Assembly: GCA_022266195.1 (NCBI GenBank)
Contig: WHVY01000006.1
Coordinates: 124,001 to 188,000 of the forward strand
DNA: 64,000 nucleotides
Direction: 5' to 3'
Origin: Tetranychus cinnabarinus
Taxonomy: Eukaryota; Arthropoda; Arachnida; Trombidiformes; Tetranychidae
Of the stretch, positions 1 through 12,600 are shown piece after piece. The notes under the pieces were generated by a model, which saw only the letters and a list, made by a program, of their open reading frames with translations, ran no database searches and was not told the origin of the DNA. The stretch's first letter is position 1, and each line of letters opens with the position of its first letter. Made by a program: the position numbers and the translations under genes.

Positions 1-402
1 AGAATTCATGACAAAACAAACAATTCCATGTTTTACTTTTGCAATTACAATGACAATTAAAATGAACTTTACTCGATTCATATGAATATTGATGAGTGAT
101 GAAATTAAAAGCAAATTATCCTCAGATTTTAAATGCAAGTAAAATTTTCCATGTTGATAAAGGTTCATTATTTCTGGTTCGTTTGAATAATTATTACCGA
201 TTTTTTTCATGGAGATTTAGGGAAATCTCTAGTTCCTTCAAGTGAAACTCATGAGCTTGATTCATGTAAACATTCAAGCTTGTAATGAATATGCATTGAT
301 CTTTGATGTTAGTGAAAATATTTTGATTAATGATGTGTTTGGATGCGCGAATTAGAAGAGAGAGAGAAAAAAAGCAATCAATTGATTGAGACAAAGACTT
401 AC
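1..402 (-). other. Partial intron downstream of the last visible tail exon
   Basis: The intron begins with GTAAGT (plus 397-402) and runs off the left edge. I see no further exon, repeat or RNA gene in it. The 66-codon open frame across 194-394 has intron-like composition and lies in the intron. Confidence 0.7.
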
Positions 403-689
403 CAAACTTTGACCATTATTATCAAGTGTTGACCCTGAGTTGGTTAAATTGTTTGATTGTGAAGTGGGACTAACAAGGTTGGAAACTGCATTGGGATTAC
501 ATGTTGATCGCCAATGATTAAGTTGATGACCAGTTTCCATTAAATGACAATTGATGCTATTATTATAAGAAGGTTGACATGGATTGGATAGAAGTGGAGT
601 GGTCAATGGATTATCAAGCTTCTCATTGATTGTTTCATCTTTAAGGTCACCATTTCGTGTTAATACTTCCGAACCAGTTAACCCAATAT
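403..689 (-). CDS. Exon encoding a polar, Ser/Asn-rich cytoplasmic tail segment, continuing left of the window
   Basis: This 287-bp exon follows a TTCTCTCTCAG acceptor (AG at plus 690-691) with a good pyrimidine tract and ends at a GTAAGT donor (GT at plus 401-402). It completes the codon GAT and then carries 95 codons, ending on a codon boundary. The peptide starts DIGLTGSEVLTRNGDLKDE and becomes rich in Asn, Ser, Thr and Pro, with PLTTPLLSNPCQPS, NLVSPTSQSNN and GSTLDNNGQSL. It has no recognisable domain and is likely intrinsically disordered. Because it ends at a strong donor with no stop, at least one more exon lies beyond position 1. Assignment rests on splice signals and phase, since this part of the family is poorly conserved. 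Confidence 0.75.
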
Positions 690-3600
690 CTGAGAGAAAA
701 GAAGAGAAGAAGAAAAAAAAAGATTGAATCAAAATTACGAAGCAACAAGAACAGAATTACAATGACTTTGTTACTCTCTTGCTGAGCCTAAATAATCATT
801 TCTGGTAACAACATTGACATTAAATTAAAAAATGTTGATAATAATGAGAAGGAGAAAAAAAAGATGAAATTAATGGTTGACCTAATAAATACAATTAAAC
901 ACAGACACATAGATATTTAACCACAAAATAAAGGCGAGATAAAAGTTATTCACAATCATTCCCAGTCAGATGAAAGGGAATGATAAAGTTGAGTGAAAAA
1001 ATGATAATTATAATCTGTAAAGATATATTCACATTCAATTGCAAGGTATTCATGTGAGAATGAATATACAAGAATGTTTCTCTATCAAGCCAAAATTTGA
1101 TTAAAATTCATCTCAAATGAATGGAAAAGGTTGAAACATCATGTATATAATCATGATAATAGTGATAATAAAGGTTGTTGTAACAATTATTGCGTGCAAA
1201 ATGTGAATATAAAAGTGTCGTTAAAGTAGCACAAGATTTAATCCAACAATGAAAAGTAAAAATGTGCTCATCATCATCATCGAATAGTTAATTGTCGATT
1301 GGTGAGAAAAGTTTATTTCAATCGATATTCTGTTCGATTTCAATTTCGACTTCAAGATGAAGATAATGATGAGCCGTGATGAGCCATGATGAAGTGAATC
1401 AAGTTGTAATGTTCATTATGAGACTTGAAATATCTGTGCATATAAACTATGCTCTTATGGTTTTGAAGGAGAAACATTTTTTTATCGTTTTATTCTTTTC
1501 TCTTTCATCATGCACTTTTTTTCTTTGCCTGTTTGTATGAACAATGATTTCATTAATTATCTTCGTTTTGCTGATTTGCTCAGAAATCATTTCAAATGCA
1601 TTAGTTGTGTTTGTTTTTGCACAATTTTTTTCTTCTTTTACTTTCTTCTTTTCCTTTCTTTTCATCATTTTTTCACTTCTCTTTTGTAAAAGAAGACAAA
1701 AAAGTGAATTCATTTGACAACTTTAATAGACAATAATGACAGTAATAATGGGAACCAAATGAACAAACAACTTGAAGACTTTAACAGAACATTATTATTA
1801 ATGATTTAATAACTGATTTTGCGGTAAAAATACTTATCAAAACTTATTTTTTTTCATCAACCTTTTTAAGAATACTTTTTGCAACTAAATGAATCATTCT
1901 GATTCAGCTTATTCAATGTAAAAAGCTTAATTTGCAATGAGCAATCCAATTTTCTGAATGACTGAGTTCTGACGATTTTAAGATGAAAAGGCCTTTCGTC
2001 ATTCCATTCATTCAATTTCAAATGCTGGAGACAACGATTCTCAAAATACTCAGATTTTAGCGCTTTAAATTAATGGTTTTAGTCAACAAAGCTTCGAATT
2101 CATCTCTGGAACTTCATGAAAACGAGAATCTGATCGAAAACTATCAAGTGAACTTATTCAAAATGATCTTGACTAACATTACAATACGAAATTCTTGTTA
2201 GAATGAAGAACCTTTTACCTTGTTGAATTTAATTCCTTCCCAGATACTCTGAAGGTGAACCTAAGCTGAAGGATAATTAACTAGATTAGATTAAGAAGTA
2301 AACACAAGCTAAGCGATTTAAGTTGTTTGAGTAACTTGAAGCACAGATAATAAACTGTCTTTTTGATGATAAAAAATAGCTGAAAATGGAAACAGGAAAA
2401 CTTAAAATTCAAGATTCAATAAAACTTTCAATAACTGATGATTCAGGGCAAAAAGAAATATTTTTAATCATAAACTCATATTTGCATGCATGTAAATGGC
2501 AAAATATAACAAAATTTAAAAGGCATTTTGGGTTCAATTTAGGTTTCGAAGAAAAATTTAATTCAAAAACAAGAACAGAATCATGAGCATTCTATTTTCC
2601 TTTTTAAATGAATTTCCAAAAACTGAATGAAAATGAAAATAAGCTTCGCTACACATTTGAAGAAATATATTTTTCATGAAATCGCATTATCGAATCTGAA
2701 AATTGAAAGCTTTTATCCAAAGAAATTCAACATCGATTCAATGCGATAACAGAAAATCGCAATTTCAGTAAATAAGTAATTAACAACTTGATTGTATGTC
2801 AATAATTTCAACTATTTCATCACATGGAATAAAAAATCTCATTGAACGGAAACTAGAAGAATCAAAAGAAGAATCTTGATTTTACCAGATAATAGCGAAA
2901 TTCACATTCAATTCCATGATAGACTTCTGTTATAGAACAGAATTTTTCATTGCATCTATTTATGATATTTATTCGTCGGATTACCATTGAATATAATTCA
3001 ATTGCCTGGAGGCGATTTGACTAATGATATATCCTACATTTCACATGAGATCTCAGTTAATGGAATAAACATTTCAACATTTTCTGTTTCTGTTCACAAT
3101 AATTCCTAACAAGGTGATGATAATTTTGTTAATCTGCAAATAATGTGTTCGTTTCTCTTTTCCTCTCGAATAATTCAATTGGGACTTTTCATGATGAAAT
3201 GTGAAAAGCAAAGGAAAATAAATGTTGCATCTGAATCAGGAAGTTGATAATTTAGACTGAAAAAAAAGAACACAAAATTCGAGATGAAAAAAGTTGATAT
3301 TTTTTGTGACTCCAACTCGAATCATTAATATTACAGTTTCTCTCTCATTTGTCATTCAATTTAACATGAGAAATAAATCAGCTAATATTAGGCTGTCCCG
3401 ATCAAAGCGGGAGTGACTAAAAGTGGCATATTTTCTGATCTAGTTCGTGTGCATTTATAATTTTGAGTTTATTCGAAAGGTAATTTTGTCCGCTTTAAGA
3501 TAACATGATTTAAAACTCTTTAGGCTAGTGCTGGTTAAATAGAAAATTAATAGTTCATTTAAGTGGAAAATCTGAATAGGGAAAATTAACATGGGAAAAT

Positions 3601-6600
3601 TGAAAAAAATGAAAAACTTTCAAGAAATCGAAGGGTATTAATGACTTTAAAATCATTTTCCGTTTGTTTTAATGCGAATTGTGGGCTCTGGATATTTTTA
3701 AATTGATATTTAGACTTTATGCACATCGAATAATCTGAATTTTGACCTTAGAACACATTTTGTGAAAAAATAATACGGAATAAAAAGGCCACTTTTTGGA
3801 TTTGACCTTTTTGTTCTTATTCGCGTTTCTCTACCAATTAGAATTTTTTTTGAAAAAAATAAATTGCGTTATCGATGTCTGAGTAAATGGCCTATCGAAT
3901 GAGCTAAAGCATAGGATTATATGACATGTAGGTCGAAAAATATGTCACTTTTAGTGTCTCCCGCTTTGATCGGGACAACCTAATATGATTCTTTATCTGA
4001 TTTAAACATTTACTAACCAATTTACGGTTCACTTGTGAATCAGATAACATTAATGAGTGAATTTGCTTCATGATCATGGACTTGGAGTTATCACTTTAGT
4101 CCATTCAAATGTGAATATTGTTTGCAAAATGAAATTGAAAAAAAGGTTTGTAAGGAAAGTGTTTCAACTATTGAGTTGATGTATCAAGTTATCTGATGGT
4201 TGAGTGGAAACAAAACTGTAAACTCGATTTGCTTGTCAAAATGAGTGGACATTCAATTGGTCAATCATTTTAAGGTCAACATTTGTTGACTTCGAAACAT
4301 TGAGTAAAGATAAAAGCTATAACTTCAATATTTGTTTTCAATGTTTCCAATTTTAAACCAATTCTTTATCAACAACAAAAAATATCAAATCAATATTGGA
4401 CTGAAGGTTGAGATGGAAACAAATTGGATGCAAAAAGAACTGGAAAATGTGTCAAAAAGTAAACTCATTCAATTTTGAATATTGAATATGAAAATATGAG
4501 ACATTCATCGAACATGCTTTCATCATTATTTGTTGATGTGATTTTTAACAAATGCAAATGTATTTAAAGATGATTTTTCATGATGAAAAGGAAGAGGAAA
4601 ATGCTGAGTAAATGACCTTCTTCACCATTTTGTCTGGATAAAGTTGAACAGATTTTTGATGAAAAAAAAGTAAAGTTAAAATAAATGTTCGTTTACAGAT
4701 GCAAGTGATGATGATTATGCTGAAGGGAAGGCAAATGCATGATAAGAATTGAAAAAGTTTAATAGCAATTTGAAAGAATCTAATCCTTTACTAATCTACT
4801 AGAATCTAATCCTCTTCAAATGAGAATAGTGAAGTTGGAAAAAAAGAAAGAAAAAAGTAATTTCTTCAAGTAAAATTTGTAAGATCAACTTTTCGAAAAA
4901 AAAGAGAATAAGTTGAAGATGAAGAGGAAGAGGAAGACGAGGATGATGAAAAGGTGATGATAAGTAGAAATGAGCTACAAAATGTAATTTTTCTTCTCTT
5001 CTCAATAAGTATTAAGATTAAGGATTAACACCATGTAAGAAGATGAACAAGTGCAAAGAAAAACAAAAGAGTGAATTTTTTGTGTTCACCAAAGACTCCA
5101 TTGTAATTGAATGAAAGATGAATGATAAGAGAAGAAAATATTTTCTCATGACATACCTGGTATTATATCTGGGCATTTATCATCTGTTTCATTGCATGTG
5201 CAAACGTCGAACGTTTCTTCAGGTTTTCGTAAAGGTGTGCCAAGCTTCGATTCCTTTTCATCTCCGACTGTTTCTGTAAGTAAAAGATCAGATAGTGATT
5301 CAAGAAAAACTTTAACAAATCAAAGAGTTGAAATCGAAATGAGAGGATTTTAGATGTTTTCGAAGGAATGAACAACTGAGAACGAAAAATTGTACAAAAT
5401 CTGAAATTCTTTGCAATCTTGAAATTACCAAAAAGTTAAAATGAATAAATGAAAAATGGAAATTTAATTTTGCACAAAAAAGTAAATAATTTTATGTTCC
5501 GTGAAAATCGTCAAACTATGAATCGCTATCGATTTGATTGTTTCAAGTTGTTCCAAGCGAATTCTGTTGACTATCGATAAATTCAGTGAATGAATTTTAT
5601 TAACTATTCTGAAGATTTTGTTGATTGAATCCCTTTCCTTTGCGAATTGATTTTTGTAGCTGGTAACTTGAATCAGAATTTGGTATTTCAATAAAATCCG
5701 GTTTTTGATTCTGTTCTTAGTTGATAGGAATTTGAGCAAAGAATCGAAACTCGAACAAAATCTCCTTGATTCTAGTTTCATGATTTTCTGAGAACTTAAT
5801 CCTTAATCAATATTGTACAATAAAATAGAGATTATCCAATTAATTCGTAAAATTGTTTATTTACTTTTATAATAACCTAAAGAAGATGTTCAAATAAAGG
5901 AAAAAAACAAACATTGAACTTCTATAAACTTCTTAAATCAATTAACCTGGATTCAATTTAAAGACAACTGAATCTTGATCAGTTCATTTCAAGTTATTAA
6001 TATTCCTCTGCGTTTCAATTCAATTATTGAATTTCCTTTTCATCTTTTCGTCGATCAATTGTATTCAATTAAATTCCCGATTAACTGAAAAAAAACTTTT
6101 TGTCAAAAGTCAAGTCAAGTTGAAGTTTTAGAAGTAAACAGAATTGAAATTCTGATAATCATGTAACAACAATGTTAGAATCATTGACTGAATGAAAAAC
6201 ATTGGCTTATGATTCAAACTGATTGTTACCAATCAATAAATACTCAAGAAACAACTTTGGTTCTGGCAAAGAAACTCAGAAAAGATAGTAAATAAAAGAC
6301 AAAAAGAAGGAAATTACTCGAGAAATGTATCAATGTACTTTACGAATAAAATTGGCAACGAAAATAAGAAAATTATTTACTCATTATTATCATTTGATAC
6401 TTTTTTTGTCATTTATTTGTACAATAGAGTTGAGCAAAAGTAATAACTAAACTCATCTTATGATAACCCTTTTCAAAAGCTACTGATAACAAGAAGAAAT
6501 ATGTTGAAATAAAAAATTCAAAAAAATTGTGACTTAATATTGAACAGAATAAAGATTAACTTTTAGAAAAAAGTAGATAATAAATTCAATAATATTCTGA

Positions 6601-9600
6601 TATTGTTTAAAATATGAATAAAAAGCAAGAATAATGATGTGATAAGATATTTATCTTTGATAAGAATTATTTTTTCTTGTTCTTCAATTCAATCTATTGA
6701 ATGATAAGAGTTAACAAATTGATGATAAATAAATAAAATTTTGTTTTCGATTGAAGTAATAATTCCAAATGATGAGATGAAAATAGTTAATTATTAATCA
6801 GAATAGACTCAATTATTGAACTTTCATCAATAATTTTACTTTTCAACTTTCATTGTTTCTCAACTTATCAATTTTGACCCAAAATGAACTCGTTAATTTT
6901 TCATGCAATAACTTGATGTGAATCGTTTCCGATTCAATTCAGATCTGAACAAAAATCGAACTTTAAAATTCGAACTTCGAAAAAATAGTTTTTCAAATCG
7001 CAACAGTTTTCGAGAAGCAATGATATTTACTGATAACTTTGTGAGTGAATTTGCTCGCTTTAATGCAAAAAGTCTGTTAATTATTTTGAAAATTTAATGG
7101 TTCATTTGCCTTCAATTTGCTGTTCAGTTAACTGAAAGCTTGAAAGAGATTGAAATTGTTGAAATAAATTTTGGTTTCTTTTCTGTAATAACAATTTGTT
7201 GAAGCTTGACCAACAGCTAATACCTTTGACCTAAAGGTAAAAAGGTGACTGTGAAGGGAAACAAAGAGTTTCATTAACTCACGTCAAGAGCAAGTAACGC
7301 ATTTGTTGAGAGGAGTGACTGTACAAGTTCCATGGAGAGTTTTTCTTCTCGTAATTTATCACTACATTAAAGGACTTCAGGGGGTCAACAGTTTTCTTAA
7401 TAGTTTTTTTGATGCTCTTCACTGAGTGGCACCATTTTACTCAACAAGACTCACAATATCAATAATAAAATGACATAGTTTAGTAAATTATTAATTCAGT
7501 AGAACCATAGCAACATGAAAAGTTTTAGAAGCGATTGTAATGAAAACCAGAAAATGCAATAACAAATGAAATGAAAGTGAAATAATTATTGGGAAAAGGT
7601 TGAGGAACAGCATTTAATGATGTTGACAACTAGTTAATTAAATTCACGGCAATAACAATGTAACTAATTTTTAAGCGTAACTCAGTCAATTCACTTTACT
7701 GGTCAAATGTGATAAATTACTTGTCCAGTTATTCATTCCTTTTATGCCCCTTTAGCACCTTTCATTTCACGCCCTTAACATTACCAACACCAAGTGAGGT
7801 CCAAACCTCAAAGCTTAAGCTTCAAAGCTAAAACTAAGTTTGACTCTTGCAAGAAACTCAATAAGCACAGAAAAAACATTTTGCAATAAAACTAACTATT
7901 CAATGTTCAGTGCTGTTATGATTCAATGATAGCCATTATTTGCGATAAAAATTTTCTTATAATCCTTTAGCTGGAACATGAATTCGAAAAAAAATTTTGT
8001 TAATTGTGGCGATATTTAGATTTACTTATAGATATCGATTTGCAATCGACAAGACATTCATTTTAAATGGATTTTCGTTTTGGTTAAAGAGGAAGAATAG
8101 TGAGATTTGGTGAAACTTACGTTGACCTTTTCTGATTCGTGGTGAAGATGGACAAATTTTAAGTACCATTATTATGAGTAAGGCAAGAACCACAATAATA
8201 GTCACTATGGTGATGAGAATGAGAAGGAACGGAGAAGCCGTCAACTGCCAAACTTGACCTTTACCCGTTTGATTGGCCGATTCAGGTTGAGCCAAGGTTG
8301 AAGCTACAAGAGTCTCAGGTAAACTGGCGCCCTTTGAGTTGACTGAATATATTTTAAGGGTAAATGTTGTACCCGGTGGAAGCCCTTTAACAGTGAATGA
8401 AGGCCAATTCGATGAAATGTTGGCTTTGAGGTCAACAGGAAAATACGAATCATAGACTTCAAGAGTAAAGTGCTGCATCAAGCCACCATCATAGCCTTCA
8501 GTGCACTCAACTCGAAGTGAGTCTTCACTCGAATTTGCAAGTGAACAGTTCTTCAATGGATCAGGTGGACCAGCGGGTATCACAGTGAATATACAAGGTT
8601 CCAATTGAGATCCAACTGAATTTTTTCCCCAACAGAAGAGAGTTCCATAATCGTATTCTGTTTTAGGTATGTAAGTAACTATGGAAGAGGCACCTTCAGA
8701 TAAATGGTTGGTTAACTCAATGTTTTCATTTGAATTGTTGAAAGACCAGGCAAAGTTTACTTCGGGTGGATCAGATTCGAGATCACACTTAATCTTGACC
8801 GCTTCCATTCGCGCTGCTCCATACAATGCCTTTTGTCGCTCCTTACAGACTGGAGCGAATTGGACTCTCAAATGGACTGCTTTTGATTCACCTTCACCTT
8901 CACTATTCAATGCAGTGCAAGTGTATCTTCCTCGGTGAGATCGCTGGACCTTTTGAAGAACCAAAGATTGGTTGGAAACAATTACACCCGCAGATGTGTT
9001 TGTGTGCAACTCTTTTCCTTCGAACCACCAACGAATCTCTGTCACTTTGGGATTGGCTCGAATTATGCATTCAAAGTAAACATCATTTCCAGCTTGAATA
9101 TGAGAATGGCGAAGTTTGTTACCCAAACGAAGAGTTAATTGAGGAACATCTGAAAGATAATTGAGAGTAAATTAATAATTAAAATGATAGCAATGGTAAT
9201 TGAAAGGTAAATATTTACTCACAATGAATGGTCAACTTCCAACTATCCTCAAGTGCACTTGCAGGTATTAATGGATTCTCAGCTCGACAGAACAAGTGTT
9301 TGCCTGTGTCATCAGGACTTGGTTTGAATGTTAATATGCTTGTTGTGATATTACCATCAGCTGAGTGCTTCTCTCGAGTCTTTTTTAATCGAGTTGTGCC
9401 CAACCACCAAGTGATGGTCGGTGCTGGACGAGAACCAGCTGCTTGACAAGTCACTTCTCCAGGTTTGCCTGAAGAAAAGGCTTTATTATCGCCTTGAATT
9501 TTGACCAACAAAGGGCGAACTGGAATAAACAAAATTATCATCAATTATTTTTATCTCAAACAAAATTAAAAAAAATTCCTGAAACATTATACCAATTGAA

Positions 9601-12600
9601 ACAGCGAATATTCTGTTGTTCAATTAAAAGAAAAGAAAAATGACTGAATTTGTTCAGCTTTCGTCTGTTTTACCCAGAATCTCATTTCGACATTATTACA
9701 TTGTTTAGTTTCTTCATTTACAATTGGGTTTTAGATTCACTTGAAACTCTCTTTTAGCTTGTTCGTTATTTAACTTTTGTTTTTTTTCTGGTCAAAAAGG
9801 TAAATAAAATGAACAAAGTAAATTTAATTTACCAACTTTTGCTGAAATGCGAGACGGTAAATGGAAAGGTTAAAGGTTGATCAACAAATCATTGACCAAG
9901 AGTTGAATGAAATATGTGAAAGAAACCTCAAGTTTTAATGAGCTGAAAAGAACTGATCAAACTATTTAAAGTCAAAGAGATACAAAAAGATGAAAATTTT
10001 CACCCAATGATTAAAATGAGGTTCATAAAACTCATTTCAATTAACCATAGAAATTGAAATTTCAAAAGTTCCACACAAGTTCCGAATGTAAAACTCTATT
10101 GAAATTGGAACTTGTACTGCTTTTCGAAGGTAAATCTATTATAACTGGATTGTCTCTGAGTCAACCTAATTCAATGAAAGTTCATAAGCTATAATTATCC
10201 AGCATTCAAGATGTTTGTTTCCAAAGTTCACCTGATTGTGCCAATAAAGAATAAAGTTCACCAATTTGAAATCGGAATGAAAAAATTGAGTTTCAATAGA
10301 AGCTGAATCTCTTTGCATTTGAGACTCTGTCATGCTAATAGAATATTGAAAGTTGATAAAAAAATGTTTCCAATTTCAATTGGTTTCATAATAGCATAAT
10401 GTTTTAAATATGATAATATGAAATTTGTTGTTGAACAATCGAGACAATTGAGTGAAGTAAACACATCATTTGATTTAATGATCAATATAATAAGGATTAA
10501 AAGTTGATTCAATTTTTTTGCTTCACTCGCACCATCATAACCATCATCATCAACATGATTCAATATTCGTTGAATATTTATTTCCGTCATTTTTGTTACA
10601 ATATAATGTTTCTGTTGGATGATTGATGAAAAATGAAAACAACTCAAGTTTGATGCAAAGCTTATGCAAAAAATGGTGATTTAAGATGAGAGGAGAAAAG
10701 GTTAAGGAACCAAATGACAGGTTTATTTGAAAGTCTTGCTTCTCCTCAAATGATAATGATAATAGTATTGAAAGAGATGGAGAAGCGAATTGATAACAGG
10801 GAATGATGATGAGAAGAAGGAAAATGGCCAATATTTATCTTCTCTATCGAAGGTGAAACAAGACAAAATAAAGTGATAATAATATTGATAAAAGTAGAGT
10901 CAAGTGGTTATATATTTGCTCTTATAAAGAGACAACTTTTTTTCTGTTTATACATGGCTCAATCCTTCAGCATTCTCAATCATCATCATAATCTTAGATA
11001 AAAAGAACAATAAAAAAGAGTAAAGATGATCAAGATGTTCAGGCTTGGGTGAACTGTTGATAACCAGGTTATAGATGAAATTGTGTTCAACTGAGTGAAT
11101 AAAATGAGATAATATGAAGAAAACCACTTCAACTTCAATAAAATCTTTTTCTAATTCTGTCAATTTCGACTTTTCAATCGACACTTTTGGCACCAAAACG
11201 GATAAAGGAAAAATGGTGTTAATAGCATTTCTTTATTTACAGAAAACTTTCCTTTTCCTTTTAACCAAATCTCGAGAATTGGTGGAAATGCGAATAAAAC
11301 TAATTCAAATTTTGATTTTATTTTCAATTTTTGTTTTATAATCGATGGCACTTGAGTCTATAACTTGAACGACTTGAACGATTTGTGAAAATGGTTGAGC
11401 AAAAGAAACGAAAAAAATGCTTCTTCTTTTCAAGTTGACTGATTGTTGATTGATATAGTCAATGTAATAACTGAGACTTGAATGAATTCCAAGTTTTCTT
11501 GTTATTCCTTTTCTCTTCTCAGGTTTTTACTCTTCATCATCAGTTTACTGTTTTTGATGTTAATCAACATGATGATGATGTAAGAAAACGATGAAAAAGA
11601 AACAAGGATTGTTGTTATTTTGTGTCCCTTCGTTGATTGAGCCCATGATTGATGATTCCCATAAAGATGATCATCTTTTCCTTGCTTTTCCCTGCCATCT
11701 TCATAATCATCATTACCATCATCAGTCTTACATATTGAAAAAAACAAACAAAAAGGTTTAGAACTTTTTTTTGTTAATTTTTGCTGAAAAAACGTTCAAA
11801 GTGACAAGTAAACACACACACGATAATGAAACGTTACACATTAACGTTTGGTTCAGTTTTCTTTTTCAGTTAAACTTAAACTAATCACAATTTCAGAGTT
11901 AAGTTCATGACTGAAATTGGGAGGTTACTTAATTGATGAATTAGATGGTTACTTTAGGGGTTCAAATGCACAGATAATTGATTTAATCAGCTATTTTCAG
12001 TTTCATAAGGCAACAAAATTGATTCCTCAGCTCATCATTTTAGGAGTGAAATGGTGAAAATAAAAAAAGTATCAAATTGTCTTCAAAATAACTTGTTCCA
12101 TTGAAATTTAATGCAATAATGTTTCAAAGTAAATCATGAAACATCTATTTATAACCAGAAACCTGTAAAATTCAATATTGCCAGTTCTTTTGCCTTTAAA
12201 TGAAACAGATTAATTTAGACAAAGCAAAATGTGATCACTTCAACGACTATTCAAGTGAAGAGATAATTGAAAGAGTAAAATGTCGACAAAATGATTTAGA
12301 TTGTCATTTACCTGAAAACCTCATTTCAACATTTTGTGTCATAAGCATTTTCATGATTACGGTAAAAGGAATATCTTATCAAGTCAGAATAAAGAATAAA
12401 AAAAGGAAAGAATTGAAATTCGATACTCAACGCTTCATGAAGAAACAACAAATTTTTCAGTAACAGACATCAAAATGAAATGAATACCAGCAAATGTGAA
12501 ACTTTTACTGAATCTAGATTTCGCAAAATATAGTTTCTTCATTCGGTCAACTTTAATCAACTTTGTATTCAAGTTATTCAGTTATTTTGATATTGTAATG

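Larger units (their letters stand above)
3388..3983. mobile_element. MITE-like non-autonomous transposon with about 47-bp terminal inverted repeats (Tc1/mariner-like)
   Basis: The left end, TTAGGCTGTCCCGATCAAAG, is matched in inverted orientation by the right end, ending CTTTGATCGGGACAACCTAA. The arms (3388-3434 and 3937-3983) share about 43 of 47 positions, differing at one C/T, a TG/AC pair and one G/A. Both ends are flanked by TA (3386-3387 and 3984-3985), the target duplication of Tc1/mariner elements; an inner TA pair would give 3391-3980 instead. The 596-bp body has no transposase ORF, so it would have been moved in trans. The arms are much richer in GC than the surrounding intron. Family assignment is an inference from the TA and the length; the paired arms are directly visible. 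Confidence 0.85.
690..5156 (-). other. Intron of 4467 bp containing one MITE-like element
   Basis: It is bounded by the GTATGT donor at 5156 and the CTCTCAG acceptor at 690. The content is AT-rich with short homopolymer and ATC repeats (for example 1268-1281). The one structured element is the inverted-repeat transposon at 3388-3983. Short open frames such as 1447-1713 and 2386-2586 show Lys/Phe/Ile-rich translations typical of AT-rich non-coding DNA. Confidence 0.75.

Noticed and set aside
5464..5781. 105-codon minus-strand open frame near the tail exon
   Set aside because: It has Lys/Ile/Asn-rich intron-like composition, no splice-phase need for it, and no family similarity.
8681..9164. 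Three plus-strand open frames overlapping the Ig4/Ig5 exon
   Set aside because: They are antisense shadows of the strongly supported minus-strand exon; their translations have no domain features.
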